Positions 49,166-62,300 of a stretch of DNA of 64,000 nucleotides are shown here, piece by piece. Source of the stretch: Symbiodinium natans (Eukaryota; Sar; Dinophyceae; Suessiales; Symbiodiniaceae); contig CAJNDS010000220.1 of NCBI GenBank assembly GCA_905221605.1, positions 78,501 to 142,500 on the forward strand, given 5' to 3'. Made by a program: the position numbers and the translations under genes. The notes beneath the pieces were generated by a model, which saw only the letters and a program-made list of their open reading frames with translations, was not told where the DNA came from and searched no databases. Numbering within the stretch: the first letter of the stretch is position 1; each line of letters starts with the position of its first letter.

Positions 49166-49220
49166 CACAGGGCGTCGCTGGACGCGAAGTCCCGTGGCAA
49201 GAATGTAGAGATCCAGGCGG
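49166..49220 (+). CDS. candidate exon (HRASLDAKSRGKNVEIQA)
   Basis: After GCTTCAG, donor GTTCGG near 49221. Vaguely ankyrin-like, not assignable. Confidence 0.35.
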
Positions 49221-50245
49221 GTTCGGGTGGGGGTGGGGGGGGGTTAGGGGGATTCGGGGCCCGGGGTAAGGTTTTGGAGGCAGGGCGGTCTTGGGTAAGT
49301 AGTAGGAGTAGGGAGGACTTTTGTTTAGGAGGGCTTCGGGGTCTTTAGACTAGAGGGTTTAGGCGTTTGGGTACACTCAGATGTTTGGTAACCCTACATG
49401 TATGGCGCCGTGTTGCAACAAGGACCCCACAACATCCATTCCCGGCAGAACTGACGAAGTATATAGTACAGGGCAAATCCCGAAACCCGAAACCCTAAAC
49501 CCGAAACCCCGAAACCCGAAATTTAGGAGCCTCCGGCTCAGGCCGCCGACCCAAGAGGCCCGAAACCTCTCAACCCTCAAAGCAGGGTTCGGGGGCTTGA
49601 GGCCATGTTGTGGTCCCTAACCTAAACTGTAAGCCCCAAAACCCTGAAAACCCAAAATTAAACCCAAAACCCTAAATTTCGCCAGGGAGTGGGGGGGAGT
49701 GGGGGGGGGGAAGGGGGGGGGGGAAAGTTAGATATGTCCCGAAGCTAAGCTGCAAACCCTGAACGCGAGACACGAGTCGAGCCGGTCAGTCTGGAGGGGC
49801 GGGCTGGTGTGCGGGGGGGCTGCGGGGGGTGTTGGGCGGGGCCCCCACCCGCCCCGGGCCCCCCCCCCGGCGCGTTTTAAGTTGTTGGGAGGGAGGGGAG
49901 GGGGAGGGTATCCAACACGCCGCCGGGGTCGGCGGACCCTAATTAAACCCTAAACCCTACACCCCGGAGCTTAAAGGTACTAATGGCTGTCGCGGCCGGT
50001 TATTGGATTTTTCGCTCACCAACCGCGGCGTGATCAACTCCCGAAGCCGAAACCCTGACAAGGGAATCGGGGTTTAGAGTTAAAGGTTGCCGTTGGGAGA
50101 AGAGAGAGGAGGGTCCAGCCATCGAAGCTCCCCCAAACTAAAATACGGGGCTTTCGGGTTCTTGGCCACCGCTGTTGGCACCCCCAGCACTTTCCAGGTA
50201 CTTAAGGGCTCACGCCTCTGTCATGCCGCTGATTTTCCGAAGCAG

Positions 50246-50353
50246 AGTTCTGACGAAATGCATCTGGGCAAAACTTACAGCGATCCTTTGGCCATGGAGG
50301 CCTCGGAACAGATCCTCTCCAAGCTGTCGTCCCCTCAGCTTCAGCAGCTTCAG
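50246..50353 (+). CDS. exon of helical-protein gene (SDPLAMEASEQILSKLSSPQ)
   Basis: 108 bp, exactly 36 codons, between CGAAGCAG and a GC donor (50354). The frame is open on both sides in sequence that looks intronic. Confidence 0.55.
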
Positions 50354-53300
50354 GCAATCTATCTCAATCCCCCCGAAAGCCTGAAAGCCCACAGCCCCTA
50401 CAACCCCCTACACTACAACCCCATGCAACCCCCTACAACCCCTTCCAACCCCTTACAGCCCCTTACAACCTCAAACCCTCAAACTTACTTGGAAGTTCAT
50501 GGGTAGCTATAAGTAGGGCAACTATGCTTACAACCTGCTTAGGGTACTTATAATCCTACTTATAATTACCCACGAACCTTCAAGTCTCCCTCAACCCTAA
50601 ACCCTAAACCCTAAACCCTAAACCCTAAACCCTAAACCCTAAACCCTAAACCCTAAACCCTAAACCCTAAACCCTAAACCCGAAACCCTAAACCCTCAAC
50701 CCCCCCCAAATCTCAAAAGCAACACGACAGCCCCTGAAACCCGCTGCGCAAGGCTTCGGCCTACGCTACAGCGGCTCCCGGAGATGAGCCTGAAGCAGGT
50801 GGGGGGGTCTAGGGTTTAGGGTTTAGGGTTTAGGGTTGCGGGTTTAGGGTTTAGGGTTTAGGGCTCAGGGCTCGGGGCTTGTGTTTCTTTTTCAGGCTGC
50901 GTTTCCGGAGCTCGCTGTAGGGGGGATGAAGGAGAGGCGCCTGGAATTTCTTGGGACATTCCTTCACCTCCAAACCAATGGCGGGCCCAGCATGGGGGCT
51001 CTATGGCCTATGGGCCCTATAGTGCGGGTGTTATGGGCTTACGCCCCCTATCGGGGGGGGGGGGGCGCCCTTACGCAGGAGACTATACTCGAAAAGTTGG
51101 CCTGTTTACAAGGCGTCAAAACCGTGAACTTGGGATGTTCCCCCTTATACGAACAAATTTCAATGGGGATATGATAAGCCCTGTTAAGGACTGCTATTAT
51201 CAGGGGCAACATCCCAACCCTAAACCCCAAACCCCCAACCCCAAACCCGAAACCCTAAACCCTAAACCCTAAACCCTAAACCCTAAACCCTGAGGTCACA
51301 TCCTGCCTCACGGCGCTGGCACCTCCGGTGCGGCCACCCGACGCCGGATCCCTTGGGTGCAGAGGGTTTAGGGTTTAGGGTTTAGGGTTTAGGGTTTAGG
51401 GTTTAGGGTGGCCCAGGGCTTCGGGAATGCTAGCTTGTTCTGCAGGGTCCTCGTTCAGGGGCTTCTTATGGTATGTGGCTTATGTAAGGCAGGGATCCCC
51501 AAAAGGACCTTACTCTGGAACAAGCCGCCATAGCTTTGAGATGACGGGGGCGAGGGCCGAAGTTTGAGCTTGCGGCGAAGGGCGCCCTACTCAGGTGAGG
51601 AGGCAAGTTCCAACCTGTTTGGGGCACCTCAAATACCTAAGGCCAACCCTCTACCTAAACCTATTTCGCCCAAAGCTCAGCCAGTAAGCGGAGGTCCTCA
51701 AAGAAACGGACCGACAGCTCGTGCGCGACTCCGTCGTGGCGCTGTTTGCGCCCGAAGGAGCGGGGCAGGGCCACAATTTTGGGGTTACCTATGACCTCAG
51801 CCCTAGCAACAACTCTAGATTTGCTAGCAGACCCTTGTAACAACCCCGAAAACCCACGGTTGCTGCTTGTCTGCTGGTGCCCTTCATTCCTAAAGCCCTC
51901 TTGAAGGTGTTCGAAGCCTGCCATCACGAGACCAGCATCTGGCTCAATTCATTCGAAAGCTCAATAGTTGCTAGTTGCCACTCTGCGGCGCTGAGGTTGT
52001 CTGCATGGTGATGAATCATGGCTGATGTTGCCCGAGATGAACTGACAACCGCACTGAACCAGCAGCCTCAAGCAAACGTCGGTTGCCGAACACCGAAACC
52101 AATCGCAGAACCTCGCTAGCCGTTTTGCAACTAGGGTGCTGATTGGGAGGAGCATCTGCGAACGAGGTGGGTTGCATGCTTGCCGCTTTTGGGGCAGTGC
52201 TTTGTGTAGGTGCATGGTTCCTCCTTTCTTAGGAGGCTGCTGAAGGCCCGGCTTTGAGGGTTTAGGGGTTCGGGGGTTTAGAGTTCCGCTTTTGTCCACA
52301 TCATGCGGGCTCCAGCTTTGGGCCCCAGCCTGGAGCCCTCCAAATTAGACCCCAAACCCCTAAAAACCCCCACAACCCCCAAAGCCCCGAAACTAAAGTC
52401 TCCAACGCCCTAATACGGGGGTCGGAATAATTACGAATGATATTCCCTTATGATCCCTTGGTACTCATACCATAAGAACCCCCAAAACCCTATTCTAATT
52501 TTTCAGGCCCCCAACACCCAAGACTCCAAAGTGCAAGGCCTAAACCCAGACCACCCAGACCAAGCCAGGAGAACACGGAGGCCGCCGAGGGGTCCATCTT
52601 CCTGGAGCCTTGGATGAAGGCACGGGGAGGGTTTAAATGGGTTTAAACCCTAAACCCTAAACCCTAAGCCCTAAACCCTAAGCCATAAAGCCCTAAACCC
52701 TAAACCCTAAATCCCAAACCCCAAACCCCAAACCCCAAACCCTAAACCCTAAACCCTAGACCCTAAACCCCACACCCCAAACCCTACGTTCGGTAATCCC
52801 CCCTGACATGGGAGGACTACTGGACCGCGGAGCTCCAGGGCCTGAGCACCCCGGAGCTCCTCGAGCTCGCCTGCGGCTTCCGCGAGGAGCGCAGAATTTG
52901 GGATCGGATCATTTTTGGGAGGTAGGGTTTAGGGTTTAGGGTTTAGGGTTTAGGGTTTAGGGTTTAGGGTTTAGGGTTGAGGGTTGAGGGTTTAGGGTTT
53001 AGGGTTTGGGGTTTAGGGTTTAGGGTGTAGGCTTTAGGGGTTAGGCTTTGGGGGTTAGGGCTTGAGGGGTTTTAGGGCTTCAGGGGTTCAGGGGTTTGGG
53101 GGTGTTGGGGCTTCAGGAGTTTCGGGTTCAGCATGGGGCAGGCCGGCATGGGGACTGGCTGGCCCCTGAGCACCATCCTTGCCGCGGGCCCAGCGCTTGA
53201 GCTTTGTGGCTACTTGTGGGAGGTAATCTTAGGGTACTTGGAAGCAATTCTTAGTTTTTGGTTCCAAAAACCCCCAAGGAACAGCTCAAATTTTTGCAAG

Positions 53301-56300
53301 GGTACCAAGCAGTGGCCCTGCAACCCTACAGCCAGTCTTGATGCGAGTTGCAGATATAGGGGTTTCCGAAATTAGGGGTACCTTCATTGGGCTCCTTACT
53401 ACAGGGGGGATCCTTCGCTTTTGGGGCCTCTATTGGGGTCCCCTACTTTCGTAAACCCCCATATATTTCTCAGAAGCCGGGCGCCAAGCATCAAGGTTCC
53501 CGAGTGGGCGCCTCAGCTCATGGACGCCTTCACTTGGGGGGGCGATACAGGGTGCTCGAACAATGGAGCCTCCCAAACAGGCGAAAAAGCCTAAACCCTA
53601 AACCCTAAACCCTAAACCCTAAACCCGAAACCCTAAACCCTGAACCCTAAACCCTAAACCCTCAACCCTCAACCCTAAACCCGAAACCCTAAACCCTATT
53701 CCCAAGACCCGGGCCCGAGCCTGTGGTGCTCTTGATGCTCGCCCCGGTTTTTGTAACCTCAGAAACACTTCACTCATCAAGACTTCCGAAGTAGTAGGTT
53801 TGATCGCCCGGCGTGGCTCAGGGGCGCCCGAAAGTCTGGGCCCAAAAGCTGTGGCCGCTTTCTGCCTCTAAGGATCCCCGCTTTAGTCTGTGGTTTCCAG
53901 CCGTTCTGGCACTAGCCCCTCGGTTTTTACTACCAAGGGTCGTCCCCTGGAACAACATGGGGCACCACACAATTCCCGGAAGGCTTCGTTTTCGACGTGC
54001 GTTTTTGTGATTTTGATACCTTGATGTGCTTTGCAGTTTGGACACCTTCATGGTTTGTTGATCTCCGTAATCTCATATCGAGGACATGCGTAAGACCAGA
54101 GGCTGAAGACAAACCCTAAACCCTAAACCCTAAACCCTAAACCCTAAATCCTAAACCCCAAACCCTCAAAGCCGAAAAGGCGGAGACGGATCGACGGCTG
54201 GAGCCCACGGGGAAGCTGCCGCCCTGGCCAGTCGGAGTCGTCGCCGTAGTCCTCGTAGGGTTTAGGGTTTTGGGTTTCGGGTTTAGGGTTTAGGGCTTGG
54301 GGCTTAGGGCTTTGGGCTTCGGGCTCTGGGCATTCGAAGCAAGGGAGAGTAGTTTGGGTCAGGATTTTGTTTGGGCTTAGGTGTAGAGTTTGTCAACTCG
54401 GTTTTCGTTGGGCTTACTTGGGGCGTTGTTCGACACTAAGATTCCCGTACAGATCCCTGATTCTCAGCTGCTTTGTTGTCCACAATTTCCCTGGACCCTA
54501 ACCCCTAAACCCCTTGTCAGCGACCATCTTAGGGGCACTAAGCTATCCACGTAAGGGGACAACGTGCCAGTTTAGTTGCATTTTGGGCGAACTGGGGTTG
54601 GGTGTCTGCACCCTGACAACCTACAAAGCTCTGAACCTTTATACCTGCAGTAGTTAGTTAATCAGTTTTAGTCAAGCAATCGCCATATATGTGCAGTGTT
54701 GCCCCCTCCTCCTCCACCGAGGTATCCCCCGGGGGGTAGGATTAAGGGTTTTAGCGTTTAGGGCTTGGGTTTAGGGCTGTTTAGGGCTGTTTAGGGCTTG
54801 TAGGGTTTGGGGGTTTTATGGTTTTAGGGGATTAGGGTTGTCAAGTTTTCGTGGTTGTTGTTGCGTAGGGTTTTGAAAGGTTTTCAGGGTTGTTGAGGGT
54901 TGCAGGTTTTAGGGTTTAGGCTTTTTAGGTTCTGTGTTTAGAGCTGAGGGTTTTAGGGTTTACGGTATAGGGTTTAGGCTTTGCGTGAGGGTTTTGGGCT
55001 TTTTTTTTGGGTGGGGGGGATTCCATTGCGGGCGCTGCTGACACGGCCACACGGAACCACATATACCTGCAAGGGTTCCTAGAGTCTCACCAACAAAGGC
55101 CAAGGGCTTATTTTAGGAGCCACATCTTCAAGCCTTAGATGGTGCAGCAAACGCGGCAGGAGGGGAAAGCAAATAGAGCTCTCCCACTTCTTGCTGCTCC
55201 GGCTCTGCCGCACCATGGACATTTGGCACCTCGGCCGATGGCTTCAGGTTCAGGGTTTAGGGTTCTTTCCTTCCAAAAGCCCTAAAAAGCCCTACACAAC
55301 CCTACAAAACCCTATAAAACCCTATAAAACCCCAAAAACCCTATAGAACCATAAAACCCCTTTAGGGTCTCGGTGGGATTTTTGGAGCCTGCGGCAGGGC
55401 ATCTGCTCGCCGATTTTTGGGGGGGGGGGGGGGGGGGGGGGGGGGGCGCTTTGGAGGTTCAGATTTTGCCCCTGGAGCCGAACCCTGCATGCACAAGAGA
55501 TCTGGGGCGCTAGGGTTTAGGGTTTAGGGTTTAGGGTTTAGGGTTTAGGGTTTAGGGTTTAGGGTTTAGGGTCTAGAATTAGGGTTTAGGGTTTAGGGTT
55601 TAGGGTCTAGAATTAGGGTTTAGGGTTTAGGGTCCCCAGAGCCCCAGAGCTTGAATCATGAACCCTCAACCCCAAACCCGCTCTCCCCAAGGCACTGCAG
55701 GGACACGTGCAACCTTACAAGCACCAAGCCCGAGAACTCCTCTCCACCCCGGTAACCCAAACTCAGCAGCCCAACCCTACTAAGAAAATAGGGTCTAGGA
55801 GCGATCCCCATAATTAGTTCCTTGAAGCAAACCCCACAGTCTAGACCCCAAGCCCTGAACCCTGTAAAGGCCCAAACTGCCCGGAAGTCCCCCGGCAGGC
55901 ACCGGAGCGGAACTTAGCTTCCAATCGCTGAGTGCGTCGTCTGGAAGCTCATGGAGTTGGGTTTGGGGGCTCAACCGGGTCAACCCTAAACTCTAAACCC
56001 TAACCCTAAACTCTAAACTCTAAACCCTAAACCCTAAACTCTAAACCCTAAACCCTTAAACCCTAAACCCTAGATCATGTTCCTTTTCTGGCAGGTTCTT
56101 TGTACAACACGGGGCCATGTATAGTACCCCCCCCTAAAAAGGACCGTAGTTTAGAGAACCGCCCTTTAGAGCAGTAGGATGCTTCTTCATTTTTTTTTTG
56201 GGGAGGGTTGGTTCCGTATAAACCCCATAAAGCGCTCTTTCCGGTTCTTAAAGGGGAACCCTTTTCGCCTCCTGGAGAGCTCTGGTATCCCCCCCCACCT

Positions 56301-59300
56301 GGAGGGTAAGGCCTTCCCAAAACATCCGTGACGTTCAGGGTTTAGAACATTCGCCCCAAGAATCCCAATTATCCTAGAGTTTAGGGCTTAGGGTTTGGGG
56401 TTTAGGGTTTAGGGTTTAGGGTTAGGGTTTATAGGGTATAGGGTATAGGGTTTAGGGTTTAGGGTTTAGGGTTTAGGGTTTAGGGTTTAGGGTTTAGGGT
56501 TTAGGGTTTAGGGTTTAGGGTTTACGATTTAGGGTTTAGGGTTGACCGGCCCTCTTGGGGGCTGATCGGGCCAGCCTCGCTGTGCGAGGCGCGAGGTGGA
56601 GGAGGTGCTCCGGAGCCTGCTGTCGAACCCAGAGGCCGGCTTTGGGTTTCCTGGGGCGGACTTTGGGGGGGTGGGGGGGGGGGGTGGGTTGGGGGTTCTA
56701 GGGTTGTGAGGCTTGTGTTGTGGGTCTTCTCGGGTTTAGGTTCAGAGGGTTTCGAACCCAGAGGCCAGCTTTGGGGTGTTTGGGGCGTTTAGGGTTTAGG
56801 GTTTTGGGCGGATTTTAGGGGTTTGCAGGGTCGCCAGGCTTGTTGGGGTTACACGGGTTTCGAGTTCAGGCGCTGGGGATTGGGGCAGGAAAGGGTTTTT
56901 GGTTTTAGGCACTGTGCGGCCTCAGGGCTACAGGGCTTGGGTGTTAAGCATTTAGGGGTTTAGGGGCAGATGCAGAAGAAGCCACAGAACAAGACACAGA
57001 GCGCGGGATACAAAAACGAGCCATGCCCACTCTCCAAGACACCTCTGCCTGAGAAGCGAAGGGTGCGTCGCACCTTAAACACCCCCAAAAGCCGTCGCTT
57101 TTTCTGTTGGAGCCTCTTGGGTGTTTTTTACCCCGAACCCTGCAAAGCAAACCCCTCGAGCTCTAAAGCCTATAGCCCCCCAAAGCTCTGGACACCCTCA
57201 AAGCGGTTTAGGGTTTAGCTCTTAGGACTTAGGGCTTAGGGTTTAGGGTTTAGGGTTTAGAACCGCAGGCGGTCAAGCCGCTGCCCACCAGCTACTTTGT
57301 GGCCGTGCTGTCCGCCATCTGCAGCTTCCCGATCCCCAAGGATCCTCTGAACCCTAAACCCCAAATCCTAAACCCTAAACCCTAAACCCTGAACCCTGAA
57401 CCCTGAACCCTGCACCCTGAACCGTGAGCACTGAGCACTGAGCCCTGAGCCCTGAACGCAAGGGGTTGAGCGGTTTAGGGTTTGCTTTGGGAGCTTTCTG
57501 ACGCCGAGTCCGAGTCTGCTATGAAAAATACAAACAAGTATAAGCATAGGTATAAATAGTTAAACAAAAGATTAGCAACAAAATCATATGTAGGTTTGGG
57601 GTTCAGGGTTTAGGGTCTAGGGTCAGGAGTTACGGTTCAGGGTTTAGGGGTACATTATATATATATATATATATACATATGTATATATATATATATGTAA
57701 GAGAGAGAAAAAAACAAGAAAAGGTTCAACCCTAAACCCTCAACCCAAGACCCTAAACCCTAAACCCCAAACCCTCAACCCTGAAACCCTCACAGATCCT
57801 AAGCCGCATGACAGGAGCTACCTCTGCGGCTGGTCAGCTCCTTCTTAGACCGTGAGGAGATGGGTGAGCACGTGGTGCAGCTTCTCGCTCAAGAAGGGTT
57901 TCGTCAGGGTTTAGGGTTTAGGGCAACCCTAAACCCTAAACCCTAAACCCTAAACCCTAAACCCTAAACCCTAAACCCTAAACCCTAAACCCTAAACCCT
58001 AAACCCTAAACCCTAAAAAGTTTAGAGTTTACGGTTGAGGGTTCAGGGTTTTAAGTTTTAGGGTTTAGGGGTTTAGGGTTTAGGGTCCAGGGCGATGCAG
58101 CATGTTTCCATTACTTTGTTTTTTCCTGAGTTTGGTGCGCTTTCTTCTGGCTTTTTTGAAGGAGTCTGAGCTAACCGTGGGGAGGCTCAAGAGAGAGACT
58201 CCTCCAAGCCTGAGCTTCTATGCCCTGAACTTAATGAACCCTGAACCCTACTCGGGGTGCTTGTGCTGTTGTCGACGGTCGATGGGGGCTGCTAGGGCGG
58301 ACTTCTGCCGCACGAAACTTCTTCACATCTGACGTCAGCTCCCATTCCCCAAGAGCGGCCCCAAACCCAAAACCCAAAACCAAAGACGCTAAACCCTGAA
58401 GCCCTTGGTACTTACTCAGAGAGACCCTGAATTCCAAAGCCTTCTTGAAGCCTGAATGACACTCCCGAGCCTCGAAGACCCTGAAGCAGCAACACGCTTC
58501 AAGAGCACACGGGCGCCCCCGAAAAGCGGCCTCACAAGAAGCAGGGGTTCTAAGAGCTTTAAGTCTTGTTCTGGCCCTGTCCAAAGCACGTGTCCAACCC
58601 TACACACTGTACCCATGCCTGAAGCTTCAAGTAACCTTAGGGGTTTAGGTTTAGGGTGTCCCGTAAGGCCGGAGCAGTGGGCTGAGATGCTCTGGGCCAT
58701 ACGACCACTGGACGAGGTCCCCAGAATCTTGAGTTGTTTCAGGTTCATCTGTGTTGAGGGTTTGGGGGACCGTAAGCGCTAAACCCTAAACCAGAATTGC
58801 ACATGGTTGTTTTCTTTCTCTCTCTCTCTCTCTTTCTCTCCCTCTCTCTCTTCTTACTCTCTCTTTCTCTCCCTTTTTTCTCTCTCTCCTTTTTTTTTCA
58901 TCTCTCTTTCTATCTCTCTGTCTATCTCTATCTCTCTCTCTCATCCGCATCCCAAAAGTCCCACAGTGCCCTCTCTATACGATTGATTTGGAGGTTCTGG
59001 GCCGTGTGGGTACCAGGTATTCCCGATGCACGGGGCAGTGTCCCAACCCCCCCCCCCCTCCCCCAAGAGTCAGGGTTGCAGGTGCAGGGCTTAGGGTTGT
59101 TATGGTTTAGTGTTTTATTGGGTTTCAGAGTTTTTACAGTCTACGTTGAAAGGGTACGGGACAGGGGAGGCCCAGAGCCCTGTCGGTGCAACGCACAGGG
59201 GGTTTAGGGTTCAAGGTTTAAAGGGTAAAGGGCTTAGGGTTTAGGGTTCAGGCTTCAGGGTTTAAAAGGGTTCCTGGTTTAAAGGGTTCCTGCAGCGGAG

Positions 59301-62300
59301 GGGATCAGAGCACGGGCTTTAGTTGTATTTTCAAGGCCTGGGGGGGAGGTAGGAGGTCTCGGGCTTAGAGCTTTAGGGTCTTCCCGAACGTAGCTGTTTT
59401 CAACGGAGGGTTGTCGGGTTCAGGATTGTTGGGTCTTGGGGCTGAGGGTTGCACAGATGCCGGGCTGTGCCCTAGTGGATCCAAGTGCTCATAGGCAGCT
59501 TTTGTAGTCCTACCTTCTGGTTCCCACGTAAAGGGACCTAGACCCTAAACCCCAAACCCCAAACCCTAAACCCTAAGCCCTAAACCCTATCACTCTCTGC
59601 CAGTGGCCATCCTTCGAGCGGATCACTCCCCGGATCCTCCAGCACGTGCTCCCGCACTTGCAAGGTGGGGGTTTCAGTGACTTCGAGGATCTGGAGTTCA
59701 GAGCTTCGGGGGGGTTGGTTACCGGGGGGTTTCGGGTTTCGGGGGTTGATGGAGTCCCAAGGGCTGTGTCGCAGTTTTGGGTCGTCCATTGGCCTAAAAT
59801 CCTGCGTTTTGGGGTGCCACAAAAGCCCTAAAATCCCTAAAACACCGAAATCCAAGCCCCAAGCCCTGAACCCTAACCCCCTAATTCTCAGCCCCAAAAC
59901 CCTAAACTCCTAAACAGAGACTAGGTGGCCTCCCAGCGCCCCCTCAGGATTCGGGGGCCTCTCGATCTTCCTCTGTAAAACATCCTTTTATTTTACTACG
60001 TACTTATTTTTATATTTTTTTATTTTTTCTTGCGGGGGTGTTCCTCATTTTGAATTTCTATAGTAGATTGGGGTGTTGGCCGCGGCGGCGCCTTTTCTTG
60101 GTCGGGGTGTAGGCTTTTTGCTCTATTTTTCGGTTGTGGTTTGGGTGCTGTTTTTGGTTGGGGTTCCAGCGTTTTCTACCTCCAAGCCCTTACAAACTAC
60201 TCAAGCCTGAAGAACCCTAAACCCTAAACCCTGAAACTGCCTTAAAAACACCCTCAAACGCCACCCTCCGAGCTCAGAACTCCCGCCGGGCACGCTGCTG
60301 ACGACGCTGAAGTCCTTGGCCACGAAGCCCTTCAAGGAGGCTCCGGGGTTTGGGGGGGTTTAGGGTTTAGGGTTTAGGGTTTTGGGATTCAGGTTTTGGG
60401 GCACTTCAGGGGCAGGGGTTGACTAGACCGACCGAGCTGTTCTTTCTTCATCATGTTTGTGAGCCATTTGGCTCATATTGTTGATGCTTAGAGTCAGCGG
60501 TAGGAGGCTACTGCGGGGCACAGCCAGAACGCTTGTGGCGTCCCCGCCTCCGCACTGACGGCCAGCTATTGCATCTCCAAGCCCAAGCACGGAAGACACG
60601 TTGCCCCGCCAAAACAGCTGCACTCTACAGGTCAACAAAAGCTCGAACATGAGCCGAAAGTCTCAGTTCTTATCAGGGACATTGGGGGGTTATGCAAAAC
60701 AGGGATGATAATATGGAGGGGGATCCTATTTGAGGTAACCGAAAACATGATTTGGAGCACTGCACGCTTTGTTTACGGTGAACGTGTTTATGAAGGCCCC
60801 TGCTTGAAACGACCCTAATTCCTAAACCCTGAAATTTACAATCCCTGAAGCCCAAAACTTCTGAAGCCCAACCCTCAACTCCAATCCCCGAACCCAAATC
60901 CCTAAACTCCCTACTCCCGCAACCCCAAGAAACCCTAAAACCCCCAAACCCTAAACCCCAAAACCCTAAAACCCTAAAACCCTAAAACCCCAAAACCCTA
61001 AAACCCCAAAACCCCAAAACCCTAAAACCCTAAAACCCTAAACCCTAAAACCCTAAAACCCCAAAACCCTAAAACCCTAAAACCCTAAAACCCTAAACCG
61101 CTAAACCCTAGAAACCCTAGAAACCCTAGAAACCCTAGAAACCCTAAAACCCTAAAACCCTAAAGCCCTAAAACCCTAAAACACTAGTCTAAACCCTAGA
61201 AACTCTAAACCCTAAAACCCTAAACCCTAGAAACCCCAAAGCCCCAAAGCCCTAAAGCCCAAAGCCCTAAAACCCTAAAACCCTAAAACCCTAAAACCCT
61301 AAAACCCTAAAACCCTAAAACCCTAAAACACTAGAAACTCCAGAAACTCTAAACCCTAGAAACTCTAAACCCTAAAACCCTAGAAACCCTAGAAACCCTA
61401 GAAACCCTAGAAACCCTAAAACCCTAAAACCCTAAAACCCTAAAACCCTAAACCCTAAAACCCTAAACCCTAGAAACCCTAAAACCCTAAAACCCTAAAA
61501 CCCTAAAACCCTAAAACCCTAAAACCCTAAAACCCTAAAACCCTAAAACCCTAAAACCCTAAAACCCTAAAACCCTAAACCCTAGAAACTCTAAACCCTT
61601 AAAGCCCGGTTGTTGGGGTTTGGGGTTTAGGGTTTAGGGTTTAGGGTTTAGGGGCCCTTAAAGCCCGGTTGTCCAGGTTCTGGCGTCCGAGGCTCCGTCA
61701 GCTTGGCCCCCCATGGCGGTCTTTTTGGCGGCTTCTGTTGGTTCCGAAGCTTGGGGTTTAGGGTTGAGGGTTTAGGGTTTGGGGTTTAGGGTTTAGGGTT
61801 TGGGGTTGAGGGTTGAGGGTTTGGGGTTGAGGGTTTAGGGTCTAGGGCCTTATGGTTTCAGGGTTTGCGCAGTCTTTTTTGACAACGTCTTCTACGCATC
61901 TGCCTCTTCATGACTGGTTTGAAGAGGCTCCGGAGCCCGGACTCCTTGTAAACCTCTATAAACAAATTGGGATGTTGCTCAAAACCCCCCCAAGCCTTTT
62001 TGATCTCCTAGGTGTCCGGGGAACCATGTGGCTTCGGTCACCAAGCTCTATGCTATAAGCCCTGAGCCCTTTCCTTTCAATTCGGTTGCTGTGGAAGCTT
62101 TTAATATAGGGGTCGGAATAGTTACTAACAATATTGCCCTCTGGCCCCTTTGTAATTATACTAAAGTTTTTTCCCCAAAAAAGCCCTGTTCCTAAAACCT
62201 GAACCCTGCATGGACCCTGAACCCTGAACCCTAAACCCAAAACCCCGTATTCTACTCAGGCACCTATGTATTTTAGGGCCTCCCCAGGCCTACGGGCCCC

